From the NCBI GenBank assembly GCA_028291645.1, contig JAQGNU010000016.1:1-49900 (forward strand): a stretch of 49,900 nucleotides of DNA, in the 5' to 3' direction. Shown here piece after piece: positions 1 through 7,501 of the stretch. The translations under genes were made by a program, and so were the position numbers. Each line of letters opens with the position of its first letter. Position 1 is the stretch's first letter. The notes beneath the pieces were generated by a model that saw only the letters and a program-made list of their open reading frames with translations, was not told where the DNA came from and searched no databases. Origin of the DNA: Nevskia sp. Lineage in GTDB: Bacteria; Pseudomonadota; Gammaproteobacteria; Nevskiales; Nevskiaceae.

Positions 1-2
1 CG

Positions 3-938
3 GCACCGACGCCGCTGGTGAAGACTTTGCAGTCCGCGCTCGACAACTGGGATGCCATCGCTACTGATCTCGAAGCGCTATCGGCCGAACTGAATGCCGG
101 CCGCATCGCCGGCACGCTCGAGTTCGAACCACGGGATTGCCTGGCGCCGTTGCCGCGCGCGTATCAATGGGCCGACGGTTCGGCTTACGTCAATCACGTC
201 GAGCTGGTACGCAAGGCGCGTGGCGCCGAACTGCCGGCGAGTTTCTGGACCGATCCGCTGATGTACCAGGGCGGCAGCGATGCGTTTCTGGCGCCGACCG
301 CGCCGATTCCCTTGGCCGACGAAAGCTGGGGCTGCGATCTCGAAGCCGAAGTCGCGGTGATCACTGCCGATGTTGCGCTCGGCAGCAGTGCGCAACAGGC
401 GCGTTCCGCGATTCGCTTGCTGATGCTGGTCAACGACGTCTCGCTGCGCAATCTGATCCCGGCCGAACTGGCGAAGAATTTCGGCTTCCTGCAATCGAAG
501 CCGAGCAGCGCGTTCTCGCCGCTGGCGGTAACGCCGGACGAACTCGGGCCCGCCTGGGACGGCGGCCGTCTGCACGGCGCACTGCGCTCGTTCATCAATG
601 GCGTAGCACTCGGCGCACCGGATGCCGGCGTCGACATGACGTTCGATTTTCCGACCTTGATCGCGCATGCGGCGAAGACGCGAGCGCTGGTGGCCGGCAG
701 CATCATCGGCTCCGGCACCGTCTCCAACCGCGGCGCCGATGGTGGCGCCGGCACGCCGATCGCGGCCGGTGGCGTCGGCTATTCCTGCCTGGCGGAACTG
801 CGCAGCGTCGAAACGATTCTGTACGGTGCGCCGCGCAGCGGCTTCCTCAAGCACGGCGATCGCGTGCGGATCGAAATGCTCGACGCCGCCGGCCGTTCGA
901 TCTTCGGCGCGATCGAGCAAAGCGTAGTCACCGCCTAA
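3..938 (+). CDS. fahA: Fumarylacetoacetase (FAH), 5'-truncated by the window edge
   Basis: Hydrolyses 4-fumarylacetoacetate to fumarate and acetoacetate, the last step of tyrosine/homogentisate degradation in the cytosol. The frame is open from the first bases and reads in the family style from base 3 (APTPLVKTLQSALDNW), so the true start lies left of the window and about 20 to 30 residues are missing. Family landmarks are clear: PLPRAYQWADGSAYVNHVELVRKARG, the FWTDPLMYQGGSDAFL stretch, the acidic metal site around DLEAEVAVI, NDVSLRNLIPAELAKNFGFLQSKP, and the C-terminal GSIIGSGTVSN and GDRVRIEMLDAAG. It precedes maleylacetoacetate isomerase by 7 bases, so the two are co-transcribed; homogentisate dioxygenase is expected upstream, out of view. 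The family is certain and the substrate follows from the partner gene. Confidence 0.95.
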   Translation, partial: APTPLVKTLQSALDNWDAIATDLEALSAELNAGRIAGTLEFEPRDCLAPLPRAYQWADGSAYVNHVELVRKARGAELPASFWTDPLMYQGGSDAFLAPTAPIPLADESWGCDLEAEVAVITADVALGSSAQQARSAIRLLMLVNDVSLRNLIPAELAKNFGFLQSKPSSAFSPLAVTPDELGPAWDGGRLHGALRSFINGVALGAPDAGVDMTFDFPTLIAHAAKTRALVAGSIIGSGTVSNRGADGGAGTPIAAGGVGYSCLAELRSVETILYGAPRSGFLKHGDRVRIEMLDAAGRSIFGAIEQSVVTA

Positions 939-945
939 GGCGACA

Positions 946-1614
946 ATGCTGACGCTCTACAGCTACTGGCGTTCGTCGAGCAGCTACCGTGTGCGCATTG
1001 CGCTGAACCTGAAACTGCTCGACTACGAACTGCGCACGCTGCACCTGCTGCGCAACGGCGGCGAGCAGCACGCCGATGCCTATCGCGCGCTCAATCCGCA
1101 GGAGATGGTGCCGCTGCTGGTCGACGGCGATTTCCGGCTGGCGCAGTCGCTGGCGATTTTCCAGTACCTGGAGACGCTGGTGCCGCAGCCGGCATTGGTG
1201 CCCGATGACGCGCAAGCCGCCGCGCAGATGTGGATGTTCTGCCAGACCATCGCCTGCGACATCCAGCCGCTGCAGAACACACGCGTACTGCAGTATCTGA
1301 GCGGCCCGCTCGCGCTCGGCGACGCGCAGAAAACAGAGTGGGTGCAGCACTGGATCGGCAAAGGTCTCGACGCACTCGAAGCCGCGCAACAGGCGTTCAC
1401 GGCATCTCCATACTGCTTCGGCGAAACCCCGACCTACGCCGATTGTTGCCTGGTGCCGCAGTTGTATCAGGCGCAGCGCTTCAAGCTCGACCTGAACCGC
1501 TGGCCGCGACTGCTGGCGATTCGCGCACGCTGTATTGCGCATCCCGCTTTCATCGCCGCGCATCCTGCGCAGCAAGCCGATGCCGAGCCTGCAGCAACTC
1601 AGGCGGGCACCTGA
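946..1614 (+). CDS. maiA: Maleylacetoacetate isomerase (zeta-class glutathione S-transferase)
   Basis: Glutathione-dependent cis-trans isomerisation of 4-maleylacetoacetate to 4-fumarylacetoacetate, feeding the enzyme encoded just upstream. The 222-residue length is normal for the family. The N-terminal thioredoxin-fold GST domain begins LYSYWRSSSSYRVRIALNLK; the Ser cluster is the zeta-class glutathione-activating motif (usually SSAS or SSCS, here four serines). Then come QEMVPLLVDGDFRLAQSLAIFQYLE, the glutathione gamma-glutamyl binding segment, and a helical C-terminal domain with PTYADCCLVPQLYQAQRF. The start lies 7 bases after the upstream stop codon, as expected for one operon. The last ~12 residues are low-complexity Ala/Gln/Pro. 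The family call is very secure. Confidence 0.95.
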   Translation: MLTLYSYWRSSSSYRVRIALNLKLLDYELRTLHLLRNGGEQHADAYRALNPQEMVPLLVDGDFRLAQSLAIFQYLETLVPQPALVPDDAQAAAQMWMFCQTIACDIQPLQNTRVLQYLSGPLALGDAQKTEWVQHWIGKGLDALEAAQQAFTASPYCFGETPTYADCCLVPQLYQAQRFKLDLNRWPRLLAIRARCIAHPAFIAAHPAQQADAEPAATQAGT

Positions 1615-1732
1615 CACCTGGCTCATGCGGCCGAGCAACGGTTGCAGCGGAGCGGCCAACGGTGACCGCGCAGACAACCCGGCGGCTTAGACTGGTTCGT
1701 CAACAAAGCTCGCGCACAAGGAGTGCCGGCCC

Positions 1733-2119
1733 ATGTCGAACCCTTGGAAAATTTGCGTCGCGCTGCTGTCACTGGCGAGTGCGATGCCGACGCCTGCAGC
1801 AGCGTCGGCAGTAACGCCGGACTGCCTGCATCGCGGCGACTTCGTGCGCGTGCGTCTGCTCAGCGGTTCGGTCTATCACCTGCGCCTCAGCGGCCTCGAC
1901 GAAGTCTCGCTGGTCGGCGGCAGCGGCAACACCAGCGTACACCTGCCGCGCAGCGAAATCGCCAGCATCGAACATGAAACTGCGCCGAGCGCAGCGCTGA
2001 ACGCGCCGAGCGCATCGACGACGATGCTGGGCCTGTTGGGCCTGAGTGCGGCGAGCCTCGGTGCGGCGCGCAGCTTCGGCGCCGGTCACGCCTGCAACGG
2101 CAGCACCTCGGGCTGCTGA
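1733..2119 (+). CDS. Small exported protein of unknown function
   Basis: 128 residues with a good ribosome site (AAGGAG about 9 bases before ATG). A cleavable signal peptide is visible (MSNPWKICVALLSLASAMPTPAAASA), so the mature protein is periplasmic or surface-located. The mature part holds a short beta-rich segment, GDFVRVRLLSGSVYHLRLSGLDEVSLVGG...VHLPRSEIASIEHE, resembling a small SH3/Sm-like barrel that wraps a promoter-like or membrane surface in other families; I cannot assign a family. A hydrophobic Gly/Ala/Leu stretch (TTMLGLLGLSAASLGAARSFGAG) and two Cys near the C terminus follow. It lies downstream of maiA with its own ribosome site but no clear promoter. Function unknown. Confidence 0.6.
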   Translation: MSNPWKICVALLSLASAMPTPAAASAVTPDCLHRGDFVRVRLLSGSVYHLRLSGLDEVSLVGGSGNTSVHLPRSEIASIEHETAPSAALNAPSASTTMLGLLGLSAASLGAARSFGAGHACNGSTSGC

Positions 2120-2139
2120 ACGCCGCCGGCAGCGACGCT

Positions 2140-2658
2140 TCAGCGCTGCAAGTTCCCGCGCAGTCGTTTCAAATCCTCGGCGTGACGCAGGCGACTTTCG
2201 CGGCGCAACTCGGCTTCTTCGAAGCGAAGCTTTTCCACCGACGTTTCCGGCTGCAAGCCCGGCACCAGCCGCGGCTTGCCGCTGGCATCGACCGCGACGA
2301 AAGTCATGTAGGCCGACAGGATGTGACGCCGCACGCCGCCGCCGATGGCTTCGGCTTCGACCTTGACGCCGATCTCCATCGAACTGTTCCAGGCGCGATT
2401 GACCGCCGCGTGCATCACCAGCACGTCGCCACGCTGCGCCGGTGCCATGAAGTGCACTGCATCGACGCTGACGGTGACGGTGACGCCGCCGGCATGCCGA
2501 TCGGCGACCACCGCGGCAAGCCGATCCATGTGCGCCATGATCAAACCGCCGAACACGGTGTCGTTGGAATTCAGATCATTCGGAAACACCATGTAGACCT
2601 GCTCGCGCACGCTCGACATGGCGACGGTTTTGATGCCTGCAGTTTGCGGATTGTCCAT
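2140..2658 (-). CDS. Acyl-CoA thioesterase, hotdog fold (YciA/ACOT-like)
   Basis: Predicted to hydrolyse acyl-CoA thioesters to free acid and CoA in the cytosol. The 172-residue single hotdog domain shows the YciA/BACH pattern: VFPNDLNSNDTVFGGLIMAHMDRLAAVVA (with the catalytic Asn/Asp and the GG helix), VTVSVDAVHFMAPAQRGDVLVMHAAV, then IGVKVEAEAIGG...ILSAYMTFVAVD. The tail from about residue 135 is Arg/Glu-rich and probably helical. It is convergent with the small exported gene on the left and is followed on its 5' side by the divergently unrelated efflux operon, so it looks like a lone transcription unit. The substrate chain length cannot be read from the sequence. Confidence 0.88.
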   Translation of the reverse strand: MDNPQTAGIKTVAMSSVREQVYMVFPNDLNSNDTVFGGLIMAHMDRLAAVVADRHAGGVTVTVSVDAVHFMAPAQRGDVLVMHAAVNRAWNSSMEIGVKVEAEAIGGGVRRHILSAYMTFVAVDASGKPRLVPGLQPETSVEKLRFEEAELRRESRLRHAEDLKRLRGNLQR

Positions 2659-2718
2659 GCGCAGATGTTAACCGACCGATCCGGCCGCGCGGCGCGCGCA
2701 ACGCCGCCGCAGAAAACG

Positions 2719-4311
2719 CTAGTGCGCGGCGATCGCCGCAACATTCGCGCGCGGCTTCTGCAGCAGCGGCAACAGCAGCATCGACGCGAGCACAACCCAC
2801 GACAGCAACAGGTACATATCGGCATACGTCAGCGTCGCCGCCTGCACCTGTACCTGCTGCGCCAGCATGCCGAAGCTGCCGCCGCGACTGTTCGCGCCCA
2901 GCGCCGGCCGCAGCACGTCCTGCATGTTGGACAGCGCTTCGCGCACCGGCTCGCGCGACAAACGCGTCATCTCCGCCAGCTGCTGCCAGTGCAGCCAGGT
3001 GCGCTGGTTGATCAAGGTGGTGATCACCGCCAGGCCGAGCGCGCCGCCGATGTTGCGGGTGACGTTGAACAGGCCGCTGGCGTTGTGCACTTCGCTCGAC
3101 GGCAGCGTGCCGAGCGCCAAACCGGTCATCGGAATGAAGCTGAACACGAAGCCGGCGCCGCGCAGCGCCTGCGGCAATGCGAATTCGACGATGCCCCAGT
3201 CGGCGGTCAGGAAACTGTTGAGATAGGTGCCGGCTGCAATCAGCGCAAGGCCGATCGCGATCACGCGGCGCGGGTCCATCTTCGCGCTGAGTCGGCCCAC
3301 CAGCGGTGCGGTGAAGAACATGGTACCGCCCTGAATCATCATCACCTCGCCGATCTGCAGCGGGTTGTAGCCGCTGACCTGGCCGAGGAACACCGGCGTC
3401 AGATAGATCAGCGTGAACATGCCGATGCCGAGCACGGTCGAGACCATCGAGCTGATCGCGAAATTGCGGTCGTGGAAGGCATGCAGGTCGACGATCGGAT
3501 GCTTGGCGGTGAATGAGCGCCAGAAGAACAGCACGCCGCCGACCACCGTCATCACCGCGCAGATGGCGACGCTGTCCTCGGCGAACCAATCTTTGCGCGG
3601 GCCTTCGTCGAGCGTGTATTCGAGGCCGCCGAGAAACATCGCCATGAACAGCAGGCCGGCCAGATCGAAGTTCTTGAACAGCGCCGGCTGCGGCTTGTCG
3701 ATGTCCAGCAGCAACCACACCGCGGTGCCGCAGATGATGCCGGGCACGACGTTCAACAGGAACAGCCAGTGCCACGACAGGCTGTCGGTGACATAGCCGC
3801 CGATGGTCGGACCCAGCGACGACGCCAGCATCGTCAGCATGCCGGTGAGCACCTGCGGTACCGCGCGCGATTTCGGATCCGGAAACAGGATGAACATCGC
3901 CGCGAACGCGGTCGGAATCATGCCGCCGCCGAGCAGGCCCTGCAGCAGCCGGAACACGACCATCGAGCCGAGGCTCCACGAGAACGCGCAGGCAATGCTG
4001 GCCAGCGTGAAGCCGATGGCGGAGATGACGAAATAGATGCGCGTCGACAGCATGCGCGACATATAGCCGGACAGCGGCACCGCGATCACTTCGGCGATCA
4101 GGTACGAGGTCTGCACCCACTGGATTTCATCGATCGAGGCCGACAGTCCGGCGCGCAGCTCGTTGATCGAGCTGGCGACGATCTGGATGTCGAGCACCGC
4201 CATGAAGCTGCCCAGCGCCATCGCCAGGAAGCCGTACCACATGCGCTTCTGCGCCACGCGGCGCGCATCGCCGCTGAGCGAAGCGTCGTCGATCCAGATG
4301 CCTTCGTACAT
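2719..4311 (-). CDS. MFS drug/H+ antiporter, DHA2 family (EmrB-like)
   Basis: Inner-membrane proton antiporter with about 14 transmembrane segments across 530 residues, the normal DHA2 size. It shows the family start (FLAVLDIQIV-like AVLDIQIVASSINELRAGLSASIDEIQWVQTSYLIAEVIAVPLSG), the loop 2-3 region around SRMLSTRIYFVIS, and the RLLQGLLGGGMIPTAFAA motif. It begins 23 bases after the adaptor gene's stop codon, so the pair is an emrA-emrB style operon, expected to work with the TolC-like protein encoded divergently. No strong ribosome site precedes its ATG, so translation may depend on the upstream gene. The exported compound is unknown; amphipathic drugs and aromatic acids are typical of the family. 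Confidence 0.93.
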   Translation of the reverse strand: MYEGIWIDDASLSGDARRVAQKRMWYGFLAMALGSFMAVLDIQIVASSINELRAGLSASIDEIQWVQTSYLIAEVIAVPLSGYMSRMLSTRIYFVISAIGFTLASIACAFSWSLGSMVVFRLLQGLLGGGMIPTAFAAMFILFPDPKSRAVPQVLTGMLTMLASSLGPTIGGYVTDSLSWHWLFLLNVVPGIICGTAVWLLLDIDKPQPALFKNFDLAGLLFMAMFLGGLEYTLDEGPRKDWFAEDSVAICAVMTVVGGVLFFWRSFTAKHPIVDLHAFHDRNFAISSMVSTVLGIGMFTLIYLTPVFLGQVSGYNPLQIGEVMMIQGGTMFFTAPLVGRLSAKMDPRRVIAIGLALIAAGTYLNSFLTADWGIVEFALPQALRGAGFVFSFIPMTGLALGTLPSSEVHNASGLFNVTRNIGGALGLAVITTLINQRTWLHWQQLAEMTRLSREPVREALSNMQDVLRPALGANSRGGSFGMLAQQVQVQAATLTYADMYLLLSWVVLASMLLLPLLQKPRANVAAIAAH

Positions 4312-4334
4312 GCCGGACTCGCGTTAGCTGCGGA

Positions 4335-5411
4335 TCATTGCCGTGCGAGTGGCGATGCCGGCGCAGCCGTTTGGCCGGCGGCACGCGTATCGACCGTCGC
4401 CACCACCGACATGCCGGGCCGCAGCTGACCGCGCAACGGCTCATCCGCTTCGAGCACGATCTTGACCGGCACGCGCTGCACGATCTTGGTGAAATTGCCG
4501 GTCGCGTTCTGTGCCGGCAGCAGTGCGAATTCCGCACCCGAGGCCGGCGACACGCTATCCACATGCGCACGCAGGCCGTGGCCCGGGAACGCGTCGACCT
4601 TGACCGATACCGACTGACCGATGCGCATGCGCGTCAACTGCGTTTCCTTGTAGTTGGCCTCGACGTAGACCGCCTGCAGCGGCACCAGCGTCAACAGTCG
4701 CGCACCGGTGCCGATGCGTTCGCCGACGCGCGCGGCGAGATCGCCGACGCTGCCGTCGATCGGTGCGCGCAGCGTGGTGGCATCGAGATCGAGCTGCGCC
4801 AGCTGCAGCATCGCGGCCTGCGCTTTGATCTGCGCCTGCAGGCGATCGGTGTCGGCCTGCAGCGACGAGACCTGCTGGATCGTCGCCTGCAGGGCGGCAT
4901 CGCTGCGCGCCACGGCGGCTTCGCCCGACTTGAACGCGGCGCGTGCGGTATCGAGCCGCTGCGTCGTCGCGACACCGTCGCGCACCAGTTGCTGCGCGCG
5001 TTCCCAGTCTTTCTGCGAGCGCACCTGGTCGGCTTGCGCCGCCGCCACGTTGGCACGCGCTTCGGCGATGTTGGCCTGCTGCAGACGCAGCTGCGCGGCA
5101 TTGGCAACCAGCGAGGCCTGCGCCGAGGCCACGGCTGCCTGCGCATTGGCGACACGCGCGGCGTAGTCGCGCGGGTCGATCTCGACCAGTACGTCGCCCT
5201 GGTGCACCAGCTGGTTGTCGACCACATGCACCGCCAGCACTTCTCCGCCGACGCGCGGCGTGATAACGCTGCTGTCGGCGCGCACGTAAGCATCGTCGGT
5301 CGACTGCATGAAGCGGCCGCTGGTCCACCAGTGAATGCCGAATACGACCAGCCCGATCACCACCACGACTGCGACCAGAATACGCAGCGAGGATTTTCCG
5401 ACGACAGCCAT
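4335..5411 (-). CDS. Periplasmic adaptor (membrane fusion) protein, HlyD/EmrA-like
   Basis: Bridges the inner-membrane transporter encoded next to it and an outer-membrane TolC-type channel. After the ATG chosen here (a TTG two codons earlier is the alternative) there is an N-terminal membrane anchor (LRILVAVVVVIGLVVFGI), then STDDAYVRADSSVITPRVGGEV, the hallmark of EmrA-type adaptors, a lipoyl-like half motif (GQDVL-like HQGDVLVEIDPRDY), a long alpha-helical coiled-coil hairpin rich in Ala/Gln/Arg (about residues 75 to 190), the second lipoyl half, and a beta-barrel domain with VEANYKETQLTRMRIGQSV. About 358 residues is usual. First gene of the efflux operon; its promoter abuts the TetR-type palindrome at 5489-5508. 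Confidence 0.93.
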   Translation of the reverse strand: MAVVGKSSLRILVAVVVVIGLVVFGIHWWTSGRFMQSTDDAYVRADSSVITPRVGGEVLAVHVVDNQLVHQGDVLVEIDPRDYAARVANAQAAVASAQASLVANAAQLRLQQANIAEARANVAAAQADQVRSQKDWERAQQLVRDGVATTQRLDTARAAFKSGEAAVARSDAALQATIQQVSSLQADTDRLQAQIKAQAAMLQLAQLDLDATTLRAPIDGSVGDLAARVGERIGTGARLLTLVPLQAVYVEANYKETQLTRMRIGQSVSVKVDAFPGHGLRAHVDSVSPASGAEFALLPAQNATGNFTKIVQRVPVKIVLEADEPLRGQLRPGMSVVATVDTRAAGQTAAPASPLARQ

Positions 5412-5488
5412 GCGCAAGCACTCTTAAGAACGGTTGGGGAATTGTTGGGGCGGAGTTAAGCCGGTTGCGGGTGCCACAACCGCCTGTT

Positions 5489-5508
5489 ACTGTAATGTAC
5501 GTTACAGT
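5489..5508. promoter_or_regulatory. Probable TetR operator between the divergent efflux operons
   Basis: ACTGTAATGTACGTTACAGT is a 20-bp dyad with 9 of 10 base pairs symmetric. It sits in the 109-bp gap between the adaptor gene (minus strand) and tetR (plus strand). The TGTAA...TTACA arms are typical of AcrR/TetR-family operators. A -10-like TGTAAT (5491-5496) for tetR lies inside it, so one bound repressor could silence both directions. The dyad is seen directly; the assignment to the adjacent TetR is inferred. Confidence 0.75.
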
Positions 5509-5520
5509 TCATTCTGCGCC

Positions 5521-6180
5521 GTGCTCAAAACCAAAGTCAAACTCAAGCGTCCTGCACCGCAGCCGCGCCGCACCGAGCGCGGCGAGCAGCGGCGTCTGGC
5601 CTTGCTGAAGACCGCACAGCAAGTGTTTCTGGAACGCGGCTACGAAGGCGCCAGCATCGAAGAGATCATGCGCCGCGTCGGCGGTTCCAAGGCCAGCCTG
5701 TATTCCTACTTCGGCAGTAAGGAAGGCCTGTTCTTCGAAATTCTGGTGGCGCAGACCGAGGCCTTCATGCAGGAACTGCGCATCCCCGAGACGGCCGACG
5801 ACGATCTCGAAAAAACCTTGCGCCGCATCGGCACGACGTTTCTGAAAGTGATGCTCGACGAGCAGCGCCGCGGCCTGTTCCGCATCATGATCGCGGAAAC
5901 CTCGCGGCTGCCGCCCGAGTTGATCCAGCGCTTTTTCGATTTCGGCCCGCACCGCGGACGCAAGGCGTTCAGCCGCTACCTGACGTTGCAGCGCGACGCC
6001 GGCCGCCTGCGTTTCGACGACGGCCAGCGCGCCGCCAGCCAGTTTTTCGAACTGATCAAAGGCCAGCCGCACACCCGCACGCTGCTCGGCCTGGCGCCGT
6101 TTGCGGAAGGCGGCAGTCTCGAACAGCACGTCAGCGACGTGATCCACCTGTTTTTGCATGGCTACGCGTCGCGCAGCTGA
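5521..6180 (+). CDS. TetR/AcrR-family repressor of the efflux locus
   Basis: About 219 residues with an N-terminal helix-turn-helix: RRLALLKTAQQVFLERGYEGASIEEIMRRVGGSKASLYSYFGSKEGLFFEIL is a textbook TetR DNA-binding domain. The C-terminal ligand domain includes a TetR_C-like segment (MLDEQRRGLFRIMIAETSRLPPELIQRFFDFGP). I chose the GTG at 5521: the ATG at 5434 would place a non-family leader across the operator, and translation upstream of 5521 makes no sense against other TetR proteins. No good Shine-Dalgarno precedes the GTG. Its gene is divergent from emrA-emrB and 22 bases upstream of tolC, so it probably represses both arms through the 5489-5508 palindrome, released by an unknown compound. 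Confidence 0.9.
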   Translation: MLKTKVKLKRPAPQPRRTERGEQRRLALLKTAQQVFLERGYEGASIEEIMRRVGGSKASLYSYFGSKEGLFFEILVAQTEAFMQELRIPETADDDLEKTLRRIGTTFLKVMLDEQRRGLFRIMIAETSRLPPELIQRFFDFGPHRGRKAFSRYLTLQRDAGRLRFDDGQRAASQFFELIKGQPHTRTLLGLAPFAEGGSLEQHVSDVIHLFLHGYASRS

Positions 6181-6202
6181 ATTCGCCTGAAGGCTTTTTG
6201 CG

Positions 6203-7501
6203 ATGAAAATCCAAACCGTGTCGCTGTGGCTGCGCTGCCTGCTGGCGGTGTCCGCATGCGGTGCCGCCAGCGCGCACGCGCTGAGCCTGCGCGAAGCCGC
6301 AGAGCTTGCGGTGCAGAACGATCCGCGCATGCACGCCGCCGAGCAGGCAGTCGCGGCGTCGGCCGCCAATGTCGACGTTGCGCGCGCCGGTTATCTGCCG
6401 AGCGCCAGCGTCAGCGCCGGCAGCGGGGTGCAGCGCGTGTATCTGGGCGGCGATTTCCCGGCGGGCATTCCCGTGCCCGGTCTGATGAATCCCTACTCGG
6501 CTTCGGTCAAGGCCAGCCAGCCGCTCTACAGCGGCGGACTCACCGGCGCACAGATGGCGGATTCGCGCGGCCGCCTCGAAGGCAGCCAGCAGGATGAAGT
6601 CGCCACCCGCCAGCAATTGCTGCTGACCGCCGCGACCGCCTATCTCGACGTCATGCGCGAGCGCACCGTGGTCGAGTTGAACCAGAAGAACGTGCTGACG
6701 CTGCAGCAGGCGCTGGACGATACCAACAAGCGCTTCGAAGCCGGCGAGGCCACGCGGACCGATGTGTCGCAGGCGAATGCGCGGCGCGCCGAAGCCGAGG
6801 CTTCGTTGAAACGTGCGAGTGCCGCGGCGCGCGTCAGCGCCGCCGCGTTCGTACGCGCGATCGGCACCGAGCCGCAGAACCTCAGCAGCGACTGGCCGAT
6901 TCCGCTGACGCCGGCCTCGCTCGATCAAGCCTTGAGCGCGGCCGGGTTGACGCCGTCTGTACTCGCCGCCGACGCCCAGCGCAAATCCGCACACGCCCAG
7001 ATCGCTGCGGCGCGCGCGGCCTTTCTGCCGAAGGTTTCGATCGACGGCTCGGCCAGCACGCAGGACGACAGCCAGTTCGCGCTGGATCGCTACGACTACT
7101 GGTCGGTGCAGTTGAAGGCGACGCTGCCGATCTACGCCGGCGGCGCCAATGCCGCGCGGCTTGCTGCCGCGCGCGCCGCTGCGGCGCAGGCCGATGCGCA
7201 GGTCGACGATGCGCGCCATGCCGCGATCCAGTCGATCACGCAGGCCTGGGCCAATTCGGACGCCGCCGCCGAAATCATCGCTGCGTATCAGGCCGATGCC
7301 GACGCCAGCGCGTCGGCGCTCGATTCGGTGCAAAAGGAATTGCAGGTCGGCACGCGCACTACGCTCGACCTGCTCGACGCCGAGCGCGATCTGCTATCGG
7401 CGCAGGTCAATCTCGCCGGCAGCAAGCACGACCGCGCGGTCGCCGGCTACCAGTTGCTCGCGGCCTGCGGCCAACTGCATCTCGGCGACATCGCGCCTTA
7501 G
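6203..7501 (+). CDS. TolC-family outer membrane efflux channel
   Basis: 432-residue outer-membrane channel protein that completes the EmrAB-like pump. It has a signal peptide (MKIQTVSLWLRCLLAVSACGAASAHA) with cleavage after AHA, then two outer-membrane-efflux-protein repeats typical of the TolC/TIGR01844-like type: SLREAAELAVQNDPRMHAAEQAVAASAANVDVARAGYLPSASVSAG and a second half beginning near LTPSVLAADAQRKSAHAQIAAARAAFLPKVSIDGS. Long Ala/Gln-rich helices and the GTRTTLDLLDAERDLLSAQVNLAGSKHDRAVAGYQLLAACGQL signature near the end are diagnostic. No lipobox. It follows tetR by 22 bases and overlaps the convergent reductase gene by 4 bases at its 3' end. Confidence 0.93.
   Translation: MKIQTVSLWLRCLLAVSACGAASAHALSLREAAELAVQNDPRMHAAEQAVAASAANVDVARAGYLPSASVSAGSGVQRVYLGGDFPAGIPVPGLMNPYSASVKASQPLYSGGLTGAQMADSRGRLEGSQQDEVATRQQLLLTAATAYLDVMRERTVVELNQKNVLTLQQALDDTNKRFEAGEATRTDVSQANARRAEAEASLKRASAAARVSAAAFVRAIGTEPQNLSSDWPIPLTPASLDQALSAAGLTPSVLAADAQRKSAHAQIAAARAAFLPKVSIDGSASTQDDSQFALDRYDYWSVQLKATLPIYAGGANAARLAAARAAAAQADAQVDDARHAAIQSITQAWANSDAAAEIIAAYQADADASASALDSVQKELQVGTRTTLDLLDAERDLLSAQVNLAGSKHDRAVAGYQLLAACGQLHLGDIAP

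Noticed and set aside
78..920. 280-residue minus-strand open frame over the FAH gene
   Set aside because: Antisense shadow of a high-GC gene with a clear family on the plus strand; Arg/Ala-rich low-complexity translation.
2182..3516. 444-residue plus-strand open frame opposite the thioesterase and MFS genes
   Set aside because: Antisense shadow of two real genes; His/Arg/Gln-rich with no domain.
2576..4120. 514-residue minus-strand frame in the MFS region
   Set aside because: Frame-shifted reading of the EmrB-like gene; the 530-residue frame has transmembrane segments and family motifs.
5434..5520. Upstream ATG of tetR
   Set aside because: It would include the operator and non-family residues; GTG at 5521 gives the family N terminus.
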